Positions 13,848 through 21,590 of a stretch of 21,978 nucleotides of DNA are shown piece by piece; position 1 is the stretch's first letter; each line of letters starts with the position of its first letter. The notes under the pieces are model-generated. The model worked only from the letters and a program-made list of their open reading frames with translations. It had not been told where the DNA came from and did no database searches. Both the position numbers and the translations under genes were made by a program. This DNA comes from CAZAQS01 sp964486825 (lineage in GTDB: Bacteria > Chloroflexota > Anaerolineae > Anaerolineales > UBA4823): the NCBI GenBank assembly GCA_964486825.1, contig CAZAQS010000056.1, forward strand, positions 1-21,978. The letters are read 5' to 3'.

Positions 13848-15124
13848 GAGGAGTCCTCATGTAAGGTTTCAAGGAATAATTGGTTATTCTCAGTTCGTGC
13901 CAGCCGCTGGAGGATAGCCTCCGTAGCTGTGGAGGGATCCAACCCGGCTCCATAGGGAGGACCGGCTACCATCTGGTCATACATGCGGCGCATGAGCCAG
14001 ACGCGTGGGGTGATATCCGGACCCAGCAGAAGCTCTTCTCTGCGGGTAGAGGATCGCTCGATATCAATGGCCGGGAAGACACGCCTTTCTTGCAGCCTGC
14101 GGGAGAGGTGCAGCTCCATATTACCAGTCCCCTTGAACTCTTCATATACAACGTCGTCCATGCGGGAGCCGGTGTCGATCAAACAAGTAGCCAGAATGGT
14201 AAGCGAACCACCTTCTTCGATGTTCCGGGCGGCGCCGAAAAATCTCTTGGGCGGGTAGAGAGCAGATGGATCAATACCACCGGACAGCGTCCGCCCAGAT
14301 GGGGTAACAACCAGGTTGTAGGCCCGCGCTAAGCGGGTGATGGAATCCATCAGGATGACAACGTGCCGTCCAATTTCCACCAACCTTTTGGCGCGCTCCA
14401 ACACCATCTCCGCCACACGCACGTGAGAGGTAACTGGCTCATCAAAGGTCGAGGAAATGACCTCCGCATCGACAGAGCGATCCATATCCGTAACCTCTTC
14501 GGGTCGCTCACCGATCAAGGCGACCATCAAATGGATATCTGGGTATTTAGTGGATATGGAGTTAGCCATCTGCTTCAGGATGGTCGTTTTACCTGCCTTT
14601 GGAGGTGAAACGATCAAACCGCGCTGCCCGCGACCAACAGGCGTTACCAGGTTGATCAGGCGCATGGCCAGAGTATGGCGATCTGTTTCAAGATCAAAAC
14701 GAGTCTCTGGAAATATGGGTGTCAAACCTTCGAAGTTCGGACGCTGTTTCGCAGCATCTGGCTCTAACCCGTTGATATTTTCTACTTTTAGCAGGCCATA
14801 ATGCTTTTCCGATTCTCGCGGCGGCCGGACGTGTCCGATTACTAGATCCCCATTCCGTAACCCATAGCGGCGTATTTGGGATTGGGAAACATAAACATCA
14901 TAAGGACCGGGTTGGTAATGACCAGAGCGTAGGAATCCAATTCCTTCACTCATAATCTCAAGGATACCACCTCGGAGCTCAAGCCCTTCCCTCTCCGCTT
15001 CAACTTGTTTGATGCGGAGTATCAAATCCTCTTTTTTGAGGCGATGGGCGTTAGATACATCAAGGTCTCTCGCCATCTGGCGGAGAGTTGCCAGGGGCGT
15101 GTTTTCAAGTTCAATAACTTTCAT
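13844..15124 (-). CDS. rho: Transcription termination factor Rho
   Basis: A 426-aa hexameric RNA helicase that ends transcription. It has an N-terminal helical domain (1-50, ATLRQMARDLDV), an OSB/cold-shock RNA-binding domain (about 52-125, with GFLRSG), and a RecA-like ATPase with Walker A PPKAGKTT (174-181), ERPEEVTDM and Walker B VVILMDSITR (D260). The C-terminal R-loop region has EEGGSLTILATCL. The length matches the short E. coli-like form with no large N-terminal insertion. No good Shine-Dalgarno precedes the ATG. A long leader with its own promoter lies upstream, which is compatible with the autoregulation known for rho genes. Confidence 0.98.
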   Translation of the reverse strand: MKVIELENTPLATLRQMARDLDVSNAHRLKKEDLILRIKQVEAEREGLELRGGILEIMSEGIGFLRSGHYQPGPYDVYVSQSQIRRYGLRNGDLVIGHVRPPRESEKHYGLLKVENINGLEPDAAKQRPNFEGLTPIFPETRFDLETDRHTLAMRLINLVTPVGRGQRGLIVSPPKAGKTTILKQMANSISTKYPDIHLMVALIGERPEEVTDMDRSVDAEVISSTFDEPVTSHVRVAEMVLERAKRLVEIGRHVVILMDSITRLARAYNLVVTPSGRTLSGGIDPSALYPPKRFFGAARNIEEGGSLTILATCLIDTGSRMDDVVYEEFKGTGNMELHLSRRLQERRVFPAIDIERSSTRREELLLGPDITPRVWLMRRMYDQMVAGPPYGAGLDPSTATEAILQRLARTENNQLFLETLHEDSS

Positions 15125-15188
15125 ATTGTGTTGGTCTCTGTTTCAAATAGGTATGGTATTAGGAATTTTGATAATGTAGGGGATTCAA

Positions 15189-15220
15189 CCGTCGAATCTC
15201 GCTCGATGAGTAAGCGACGG
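15189..15220 (-). promoter_or_regulatory. Hairpin in the rho leader
   Basis: A CCGTCG/CGACGG stem (15189-15194 with 15215-15220) encloses a partly paired 20-nt loop in the predicted rho 5' leader, about 65 nt before the ATG. No U-tract follows on either strand, so it is not a terminator. Possibly a leader structure involved in autoregulation. Confidence 0.4.
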
Positions 15221-15287
15221 AGGTCCTTTATGTAATAACGGAAATATCAGGAGATAGAGTGACCAGAGGGGAGAAACGACTTTGCAA

Positions 15288-15316
15288 ATTATAGCACGCA
15301 ACTTTGTAGACTGCAA
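15288..15316 (-). promoter_or_regulatory. Sigma-70-type promoter of rho
   Basis: On the minus strand, TTGCAG (15311-15316), a 17-bp spacer and a perfect TATAAT (15288-15293). The start would fall near 15281, giving a leader of about 155 nt. The remaining rho/VWA intergenic sequence (15125-15413) shows no gene and no clear terminator for the upstream VWA gene. Confidence 0.75.
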
Positions 15317-15413
15317 GACCTTTCCCACCACAAAAAGTTAATTTACGAGATTCTATCACCTAAACAGGATTACGTCCAGGATTTCCTGATTTATCCTTCC
15401 CTTCCAAAAGTCG

Positions 15414-17819
15414 TCATCTACGATTTTTGAAGGATCGCACCTTTTTGTATGGAATAATTAACAACACTGGTAACAGGGCTGCGGGAAGCAGTCCGGCAGA
15501 ACAAAGACTCGTGCCCGTGTTGGAAGCAGGCACTGCAGTAGGATTTGTTCCTGGCTCTTCTGTATTGGAGAAGTGTGATCCTTCCCCACCTCCAGGCGTT
15601 GTTTGTGGGGTTATCTCGAGCTCTGGGACAGCCACATCACTCGCAACGACTTCATAGCTGACTCCCTCGGATATAGCGATCACCTTTCCACCCAATGCAA
15701 AGGCAGCTGCCAACTCCGGCCGTTCCAGCACAAGGAGAAAATAATCCTCCGACAAGAAGGCCACCTTCACTGTCTGTCCTCTTTCTGGATCATAAGCGCT
15801 ATCGATCCAAATTCCATCTTTGAATACGAACGCCCGTGTACCGGTGATACGCACTTTGCCTGAATTTTCTGTCGTAAAGCTAGCCGCTGACGGAGCTGCT
15901 GTATCTGCACCAGCCAGGGCTCCTTGTACTGCTGCCCTTTCGACTGCTTCCTGCCCATAGGGTGCGCTCAAGGAATCGGACTGGAACATCTTATACTGCT
16001 CTTCAACGATCCTGCTCTGTTCTATAGCACCCAATGGAAATTCTTCAGTAACCAGATACGAAGTATACGGTGTAATGATCCCATACCGGATGCTCAATCG
16101 AACAATCTGCTCCACAACCTCAGGATCAGGACCATGTAACCTGACCTGGTTAAGCAGATATCCGATTTTCCGGGTCGCCCAAAGCCTCGGGATGGACTCC
16201 AGGGTCCCTGAATTACCACGGCTCGAAGCAGGAAAGATTTGGTTCGCATACCGAAATTCAAGGATCTCCCCATTTACTTCACCCGTTAATGTAATTGTCG
16301 CCTCCCCCGGTTGCCTGTAACGTCCAACCATGACAATCTGAGAACCGGCAAATAAATCAGGTAGGGGGGCGGGGTATAGATCGTAGACAGTTAAGTCGCC
16401 AAAGTCTAGGACCAGATCGGTCAATACAGGGGTACTGATTTTGGCGTAGAAATCGGAGAGCGCCTCATCCAATCGCTCACCCGGCAGTACATATATGCTT
16501 GCGCCGCGGTGCGATTCGGAGAGAGAATCAAGCAGGAAGGTATCCACATCATAACCAACTCCAAAGGAGAACAACCTCACGTTCTCTTGGACAGTTGCAG
16601 ACAAGTTATCCAGTATCCTCTGGCTATCTACTTCTCCTGTAGTCGGAAGCCCATCGGTAAGGAATATGATATAGGTGGGTCGGCCCTGATCAACAAGCGC
16701 TGCAGCCTCCAATAAGGCACGGTTGATATCGGTGCTCCCTTGTGCCTGTTGGCGATCTACCCAGGTTATTCCCTCACCAGCTTTCCCGGCATCCACCAGG
16801 TTGGAAGCATAAGCCTCAACACCGGTACTGAACGTAATGATATTGAAGCGGTCTTCCGGATTCAGTTGTCCTAGGATATAGCGGAGAGCTTCTTGAGCTT
16901 GCCTGAATTTCTCCCCATCCATGCTGCCAGATTTATCCAGCACCAGGATCACATCCTTTGGAAAAGTTTCAGGGTTTGATCCCGGGTTCGCAGCCAGCAG
17001 CATCAGGAAGAAGCCATCTGGATCTAATGTATCAAGTGGGTCCCGGAAGGACATCAAATGGAAGGCTTGCTCTTCACCGGTAGAAAAAAAGAGCACAAAA
17101 TCTCTGTCCGGCAGGACGTCCAACTCTTCATACCCAACCGTTATGTGGTGGTCGTTTTCACGGTGGACGGCTATTTGGTGCGAGGGAGAATAGATTGCCC
17201 GTAGGGGGACATGGGATTTAATATCGATCTGAATTGTGACGCTCTCCAATGGTAGCCGGGAGAATTTCTCTGTACTTAAGGGATAAACATAGCGTAGCAG
17301 TCCATTTTCTGATGTTAAGACCTGGGAATACTCCAGCTCGATCCGTCTTTCCTCCCTGGAGGGTATTGGAAAGATGGAAGCCTGAACAGCTCCACGGTCA
17401 ATATACTCTAATAAAGCCGGATCCTGTAGGCTTTGGACGATATCTGTATAAGTCCTGCGAGCTTGCTCGGCATCCAGGATCTGCCCCTTTACAGGTTCGT
17501 TATCCATCCAGAGGGCAAACGAGGTAACCACCGCATCCTTCGGGACAGGGAAAATATAGGTCCCCTCCACATCCCACTCGTTTGGATTGAAAAAGGTCTG
17601 ATCGACATGGGTCACGACGAGCTGGTCTTCGACCGTAACCGTAACATGGTGGTAGCGGATGTCTAGCTGAGCCATAGGCCTGGGCAGTGGAGGACAAGGG
17701 CCGGGTATACAAACCGGAGGCTCAGGGATGATGATACCATCTGCCCTGGCAGGCATGGGAATAGCCAGGCAAATCATAGCCAGGACGATGATAGCAGTTG
17801 AAATGTACTCCTTCTTCAT
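15414..17819 (-). CDS. VIT / von Willebrand factor A domain protein, secreted and anchored
   Basis: An 801-aa surface protein. A signal peptide (1-26, ending PARA) leads to a Pro/Cys-rich stretch (CIPGPCPPLPRP). A VIT domain (about 50-180, with DVEGTYIFPVPKDA) and a VWA domain (about 287-470) follow. The MIDAS metal site is complete: D295-x-S297-x-S299, T363 and D389 (TDG). A beta-rich region, a Thr/Pro-rich tail and one C-terminal hydrophobic helix (about 772-793) ending in a basic tail (KKVRSFKNRR) anchor it to the membrane. This is the inter-alpha-trypsin-inhibitor-heavy-chain-like arrangement common in bacteria; the ligand is unknown. A GGAGG box lies 4 nt before the ATG. It appears to be monocistronic. 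Confidence 0.92.
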   Translation of the reverse strand: MKKEYISTAIIVLAMICLAIPMPARADGIIIPEPPVCIPGPCPPLPRPMAQLDIRYHHVTVTVEDQLVVTHVDQTFFNPNEWDVEGTYIFPVPKDAVVTSFALWMDNEPVKGQILDAEQARRTYTDIVQSLQDPALLEYIDRGAVQASIFPIPSREERRIELEYSQVLTSENGLLRYVYPLSTEKFSRLPLESVTIQIDIKSHVPLRAIYSPSHQIAVHRENDHHITVGYEELDVLPDRDFVLFFSTGEEQAFHLMSFRDPLDTLDPDGFFLMLLAANPGSNPETFPKDVILVLDKSGSMDGEKFRQAQEALRYILGQLNPEDRFNIITFSTGVEAYASNLVDAGKAGEGITWVDRQQAQGSTDINRALLEAAALVDQGRPTYIIFLTDGLPTTGEVDSQRILDNLSATVQENVRLFSFGVGYDVDTFLLDSLSESHRGASIYVLPGERLDEALSDFYAKISTPVLTDLVLDFGDLTVYDLYPAPLPDLFAGSQIVMVGRYRQPGEATITLTGEVNGEILEFRYANQIFPASSRGNSGTLESIPRLWATRKIGYLLNQVRLHGPDPEVVEQIVRLSIRYGIITPYTSYLVTEEFPLGAIEQSRIVEEQYKMFQSDSLSAPYGQEAVERAAVQGALAGADTAAPSAASFTTENSGKVRITGTRAFVFKDGIWIDSAYDPERGQTVKVAFLSEDYFLLVLERPELAAAFALGGKVIAISEGVSYEVVASDVAVPELEITPQTTPGGGEGSHFSNTEEPGTNPTAVPASNTGTSLCSAGLLPAALLPVLLIIPYKKVRSFKNRR

Positions 17820-17924
17820 GTCGCCTCCATTTTCCTCGTGTCCTAAACCTGTCTGCTGGGTTCCATCAGTCCTTAAATATCCATTGTTGAAGCAAGGACG
17901 GCGAAATTTCGGAAAAAGTTCCGG

Positions 17925-17933
17925 TGGTATAAT
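17925..17933 (+). promoter_or_regulatory. Extended -10 promoter of the prfA operon
   Basis: TGG directly followed by TATAAT (17928-17933) is an extended -10 element. No good -35 is visible 16-18 bp upstream. The start would be near 17940, giving a leader of about 80 nt to the preferred prfA start. Confidence 0.6.
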
Positions 17934-17944
17934 CTTTTAACACG

Positions 17945-17975
17945 CCACGGAGCTACCACTTACGGGAATCCGTGG
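17945..17975 (+). promoter_or_regulatory. Hairpin in the prfA leader
   Basis: A 7-bp perfect stem, CCACGGA (17945-17951) with TCCGTGG (17969-17975), and a 17-nt loop. It would sequester the upstream GTG codons at 17972-17977, arguing against initiation there. Any regulatory role is inference. Confidence 0.4.
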
Positions 17976-18019
17976 TGAATGTACTTATACTTAAGGATTT
18001 AGGAAGCAAGACAGGACCT

Positions 18020-19081
18020 ATGTTAGACAAGATTGCAGGGATCGAAGAAAGATACGAAGAAATCAACCAGCTCCTATTAGAAGTTGGGGATGATTATCAT
18101 AAAGCGGCTGATCTATCCAAGGAAAGGGCAGATATTGAGCCTCTGGTAGAGAAGGCTTCAGAGTACCGCCAGGTACTAAAGCGGATTGAGGAAGCGCGCC
18201 TGTTGTTGAATGGGGATGATGAAGAGATCAAGGAATTGGCTGAAGCTGAGATTTCTGATCTTGAACCACAAAAGGAGCGCCTGGAGAGGGAAATAAAAAC
18301 CATGCTCCTGCCAAAAGACCCTCGCGACGAACGGAACGTGATCCTTGAGATACGAGCTGGTACAGGCGGAGATGAAGCGGCCCTGTTTGCAGCTGACTTA
18401 TTCCGCATGTATAGCCGCTATGCCGAGAAGAATAACTGGAGTGTGGAGGTCCTGGAAGCAAGTGAGATTGGGATCGGCGGTTACAAGGAAATTGTCGCCA
18501 TGATCAAGGGGCGGGGGGCTTATTCCCGCCTCAAATATGAATCGGGCGTCCACAGGGTACAACGTGTACCGGCAACAGAAGCACAAGGCCGCATCCATAC
18601 CTCCACCGCCACGGTAGCCGTTTTGGCTGAAGTCGACGAGGTTGAGATAGATATTCCCGAAAGCGATGTCCGCATGGACGTCTACAAGTCGGCAGGAGCA
18701 GGTGGGCAAAACGTTCAGAAAAACTCTACCGCAGTCCGGTTGACCCACATCCCAACGGGAATGGTTGTCCAATGTCAGGATGAACGCTCACAGTTACAGA
18801 ACCGTCTACGGGCGATGAGTGTTTTACGCGCCCGCCTTTATGAGATCGAGGAGGAGAAACGCCGGGAAGAAATCGAGGCAGACCGGCGTGGTCAAGTAGG
18901 CACTGGAGAACGGTCTGAAAAGATCCGGACGTATAACTACCCCCAATCTCGGGTCACGGATCATCGCATCAATATGTCCACCTACAACTTGCAAGGAATG
19001 ATGTACGGTAACCTGGATGAGTTCATCGATGAGCTGGCCACCCGTGATGAAGCCGAACGGATGGCTACGGTCGGAATCTAA
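18020..19081 (+). CDS. prfA: Peptide chain release factor 1
   Basis: Terminates translation at UAA/UAG. From the ATG at 18020 the protein is 353 aa, the usual RF1 length, beginning MLDKIAGIEERYEEI. The frame is open to a GTG at 17972, but those 16 residues are not RF1-like and an AGGA box precedes 18020. The codon-recognition tripeptide is PAT (184-186), typical of RF1; RF2 has SPF. The catalytic GGQ is at 228-230 in SAGAGGQNVQK. The coiled N-terminal domain and domain 2 (RAGTGGDEAALF) are complete. prmC, encoding the enzyme that methylates the GGQ glutamine, starts 2 bp after the stop, so the two are coupled. Confidence 0.98.
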   Translation: MLDKIAGIEERYEEINQLLLEVGDDYHKAADLSKERADIEPLVEKASEYRQVLKRIEEARLLLNGDDEEIKELAEAEISDLEPQKERLEREIKTMLLPKDPRDERNVILEIRAGTGGDEAALFAADLFRMYSRYAEKNNWSVEVLEASEIGIGGYKEIVAMIKGRGAYSRLKYESGVHRVQRVPATEAQGRIHTSTATVAVLAEVDEVEIDIPESDVRMDVYKSAGAGGQNVQKNSTAVRLTHIPTGMVVQCQDERSQLQNRLRAMSVLRARLYEIEEEKRREEIEADRRGQVGTGERSEKIRTYNYPQSRVTDHRINMSTYNLQGMMYGNLDEFIDELATRDEAERMATVGI

Positions 19082-19083
19082 CC

Positions 19084-19941
19084 GTGATCGGGGATTACCT
19101 GGTAACCTTCTCGTCAAAACTTAAGCCGGTGAGCGACACACCTTTCTTAGATGCCTCCGTGCTGCTTGCTAACACGTTGGGAAAATCTCGTGCCTGGGTC
19201 CTCGCTCACCCAGAAGTTCCTATTCCCCAAGAACAGCAGCGACCTTTAGAAGATGCCATCCTACGTTTAGAAGGCGGTGAACCTCTTCCATACGTAATAG
19301 GGCACTGGGAATTCTTCGGGCTTGATTTTCAGCTCAATCACGCGACTCTTATCCCTCGTCCTGAGACCGAATTGCTGGTGGAAAAAGCCCTGGAGTGGCT
19401 TCATAAACAAGCAGGCAAGCGAAGGGTTGTGGATGTAGGTACAGGCTCGGGGTGTATCGCCGTTACCCTGGCCTACCATATCCCCGATCTTAAGGTCATC
19501 GCAACGGATATTTCAGGCAGCGCTCTACAGGCAGCGAGAGCTAATGCGGGCCTTCATGGGGTATCTGAACGAGTTCTATTTATCCAATCCAACCTTATTG
19601 ATGGTATCCAGGGAAGCTTCGACTTGATTTGCGCTAATCTCCCCTATATCCCTACGCATATTATGCGGAACCTGAGGGTTTATGAAAAAGAACCTGAGCT
19701 TGCCCTGGACGGAGGGGCGGATGGTTTGGAACTGATCCGCTCGCTTCTCTCGGTAGCATCCCAGCGTCTCAACGAGGCAGGTAGTTTGCTTTTGGAAATC
19801 GAAATGAACCAGGCAAAGGCCGTCAGCTCCCTGGCAAAAAAACTGTTCCCACTCAAAAATGTCCGGGTGTATCAAGACCTGGCAGGCAAGGATCGACTAC
19901 TGGCAATTGATGCGATCGATACAGAAAACGCTAGACCGTAG
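19084..19941 (+). CDS. prmC: Release factor glutamine N5-methyltransferase
   Basis: A 285-aa SAM-dependent enzyme (HemK family) that methylates the GGQ glutamine of release factors. An N-terminal helical domain (1-80) contains the LPYVIGHWEFFGLDF signature. The Rossmann domain has VDVGTGSGCIAV (116-127) for SAM and IPRPETE (90-96). The substrate-binding NPPY tetrapeptide is NLPY here (185-188): Asn, the following Pro and Tyr are kept, and only the second position changes. The start is GTG, 2 bp after the prfA stop, without a good Shine-Dalgarno, so translation probably depends on coupling to prfA. Confidence 0.96.
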   Translation: MIGDYLVTFSSKLKPVSDTPFLDASVLLANTLGKSRAWVLAHPEVPIPQEQQRPLEDAILRLEGGEPLPYVIGHWEFFGLDFQLNHATLIPRPETELLVEKALEWLHKQAGKRRVVDVGTGSGCIAVTLAYHIPDLKVIATDISGSALQAARANAGLHGVSERVLFIQSNLIDGIQGSFDLICANLPYIPTHIMRNLRVYEKEPELALDGGADGLELIRSLLSVASQRLNEAGSLLLEIEMNQAKAVSSLAKKLFPLKNVRVYQDLAGKDRLLAIDAIDTENARP

Positions 19942-19990
19942 TTCATTGGATTAATTGGGCGCCCCTACCCCCGGGTAGATAGGAATGCAA

Positions 19991-21214
19991 ATGGAAACTC
20001 CTTTTCAGAATAAACGCATTATCGTTGGAGTAACGGGATCGATTGCCTGTTATAAAGCAGCCGATCTGGCTTCGAAGCTAACGCAGGCTGGAGCGCAAGT
20101 CGATGTGATCTTGACCGAGGGAGCGATGCAGTTCCTTACCCCGCTCACTTTTCAATCTGTGACCGGGCGAAGGGCATTTACTGAGGCTGATCTTTGGGGA
20201 AACGAGGCGCACGTCCTTCATGTAGGTCTAGGACGGCAAAGTGACCTGCTGGTCATAGCGCCTGCGACTGCAAACACCCTGGCCAAGCTGGCGCACGGAA
20301 TTGCGGATAACCTGCTTTCCGTTACTGCTCTGGCAGCGGATTGTCCATTGGTAATCGCTCCCGCCATGGATGGAGGTATGTATAACCACCCGGCCACCCA
20401 GGCGAACCTGGATCTATTGACCCATAGGGGCGCCGTGTTGATCGGCCCCGCGCTGGGTCATCTGGCATCCGGTTTACAAGGAATTGGCAGGATGGTTGAA
20501 GTGGGCGAAATTATGGGACATCTGCGTTTGGTGCTGGCTAAGCATGGCCCCATGAAAGGGCGGAAAGTCCTGGTGACAGCCGGCGGTACGGAAGAACCGG
20601 TCGACCTTGTACGTTCAATAACAAACCGCTCTTCGGGGAAACAGGGCTTCAGCCTGGCCCAGGCGGCCCTGGACCAGGGAGCGGATGTCACCTTGATTGC
20701 CGGGACTACCCATCTTCCTACTCCTACCGGGGCAATCCGGATCAACGTTCGCACCGCGCAGGAGATGCTGGAGGCCGTCCTGGAACAGGTCTCGGATGCA
20801 GATGTACTGTTAATGGCAGCCGCGGTGGCAGATTTTCGGCCTGCAGCGCCAGCCAGTCGCAAACTCAAGAAGGAAGGCGGAATTCCCCAAATCCATCTCG
20901 AGACCACGCCGGATATCCTTGCCGCAGTCGCTAAAAGGAAATCGGAGACGCACTGCCCGAGGGTGAGCGTTGGCTTCGCCGCTGAAAGCCAGGATTTATT
21001 GGCAAACGCCAAAGCAAAGTTAATGACAAAAAATCTGGACCTTATTGTTGCCAATGACATTACTGCCGAAGGGGCAGGCTTTGCTGTGGATACAAACCAG
21101 GTCACTCTCCTGGATGCCTCCGGGGCAGCGGAGACTCTTCCCAAGATGACAAAAGCAGAGGTTGCTTATATCGTGATCGAGCGGGTAACTCGTATGCTGG
21201 TAGGTGGAAAATGA
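19991..21214 (+). CDS. coaBC: CoaBC: phosphopantothenoylcysteine decarboxylase/synthetase
   Basis: A bifunctional coenzyme A biosynthesis enzyme, 407 aa from the ATG at 19991, which has AGGA 6 nt upstream; the ATG at 19985 abuts that box. The N-terminal CoaC flavoprotein domain (1-180) has GVTGSIACYK, His77 and the PATANT-type motif APATANTLA. The loop usually reading PAMN is PAMD (Asp127), and the lid usually carrying a Cys reads HLASG (Ser160). The CoaB domain (about 190-400) has VTAGGTEEP, ITNRSSGKQG, AAVADFRP, the KLKK lysines and VGFAAES, all as expected for CTP-dependent ligation of cysteine. It follows prmC by 49 bp and overlaps the DUF952 gene by 4 nt. Confidence 0.96.
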   Translation: METPFQNKRIIVGVTGSIACYKAADLASKLTQAGAQVDVILTEGAMQFLTPLTFQSVTGRRAFTEADLWGNEAHVLHVGLGRQSDLLVIAPATANTLAKLAHGIADNLLSVTALAADCPLVIAPAMDGGMYNHPATQANLDLLTHRGAVLIGPALGHLASGLQGIGRMVEVGEIMGHLRLVLAKHGPMKGRKVLVTAGGTEEPVDLVRSITNRSSGKQGFSLAQAALDQGADVTLIAGTTHLPTPTGAIRINVRTAQEMLEAVLEQVSDADVLLMAAAVADFRPAAPASRKLKKEGGIPQIHLETTPDILAAVAKRKSETHCPRVSVGFAAESQDLLANAKAKLMTKNLDLIVANDITAEGAGFAVDTNQVTLLDASGAAETLPKMTKAEVAYIVIERVTRMLVGGK

Positions 21215-21585
21215 CCGGGATCGAGAATAGAAATTACCTGTTACATCTTTGCCAGCGCCAGGCATGGGAAATGGCCCTGGAAACAGGAGTGTATAATGCC
21301 CCCTCTCTATCCAGGGAAGGCTTTATCCATTGTTCTCTTGAGCATCAAATCCTGGAGGTGGCGAACCACTTCTACATTGGAGTTCCGGACTTGGTTCTAC
21401 TATGGATTGATGCAAGTCGGGTAAAAAGCAGAATTATCTTTGAACGAGCACCGGGTGAATCAGGGGAGCATTTCCCGCATATCTACGGGGCATTGAATCT
21501 GGATGCTGTCATCTCCGTGGAAGCTTTTCCCAATGAGGAGGATGGATTTTTCCACATCGTACCCCAGCCAACCATAAGGACATAA
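21211..21585 (+). CDS. DUF952 family protein
   Basis: A 124-aa protein matching my memory of DUF952: a tryptophan-containing start (QRQAWEMALETGVY), the hallmark SLSREGFIHCS, then LVLLWIDASRV and a C-terminal FPHIYGALNLDAVISV. The biochemical role of the family is not known to me; the fold resembles ADP-ribosyltransferase-like small proteins, but that is speculation. Its ATG overlaps the coaBC TGA by 4 nt, so it is coupled and is the last gene of the prfA-prmC-coaBC unit. No signal peptide. A terminator follows directly. Confidence 0.88.
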   Translation: MTGIENRNYLLHLCQRQAWEMALETGVYNAPSLSREGFIHCSLEHQILEVANHFYIGVPDLVLLWIDASRVKSRIIFERAPGESGEHFPHIYGALNLDAVISVEAFPNEEDGFFHIVPQPTIRT

Positions 21586-21590
21586 CTACC

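Noticed and set aside
15125..15240. Possible leader peptide frame overlapping the rho start at ATATGA (minus strand)
   Set aside because: The frame is open for about 40 codons, but it has no ATG, GTG or TTG and no ribosome-binding site, so translation is unsupported.
15340..15413. Terminator after the VIT/VWA gene
   Set aside because: Only short AGGAT/ATCCT inverted repeats without a T-tract are present; not convincing.
20458..21144. 228-aa open frame on the minus strand opposite coaBC
   Set aside because: Ser/Arg/Ala-rich low-complexity translation with no recognisable domain, fully antisense to a well-conserved gene; a GC-frame shadow.
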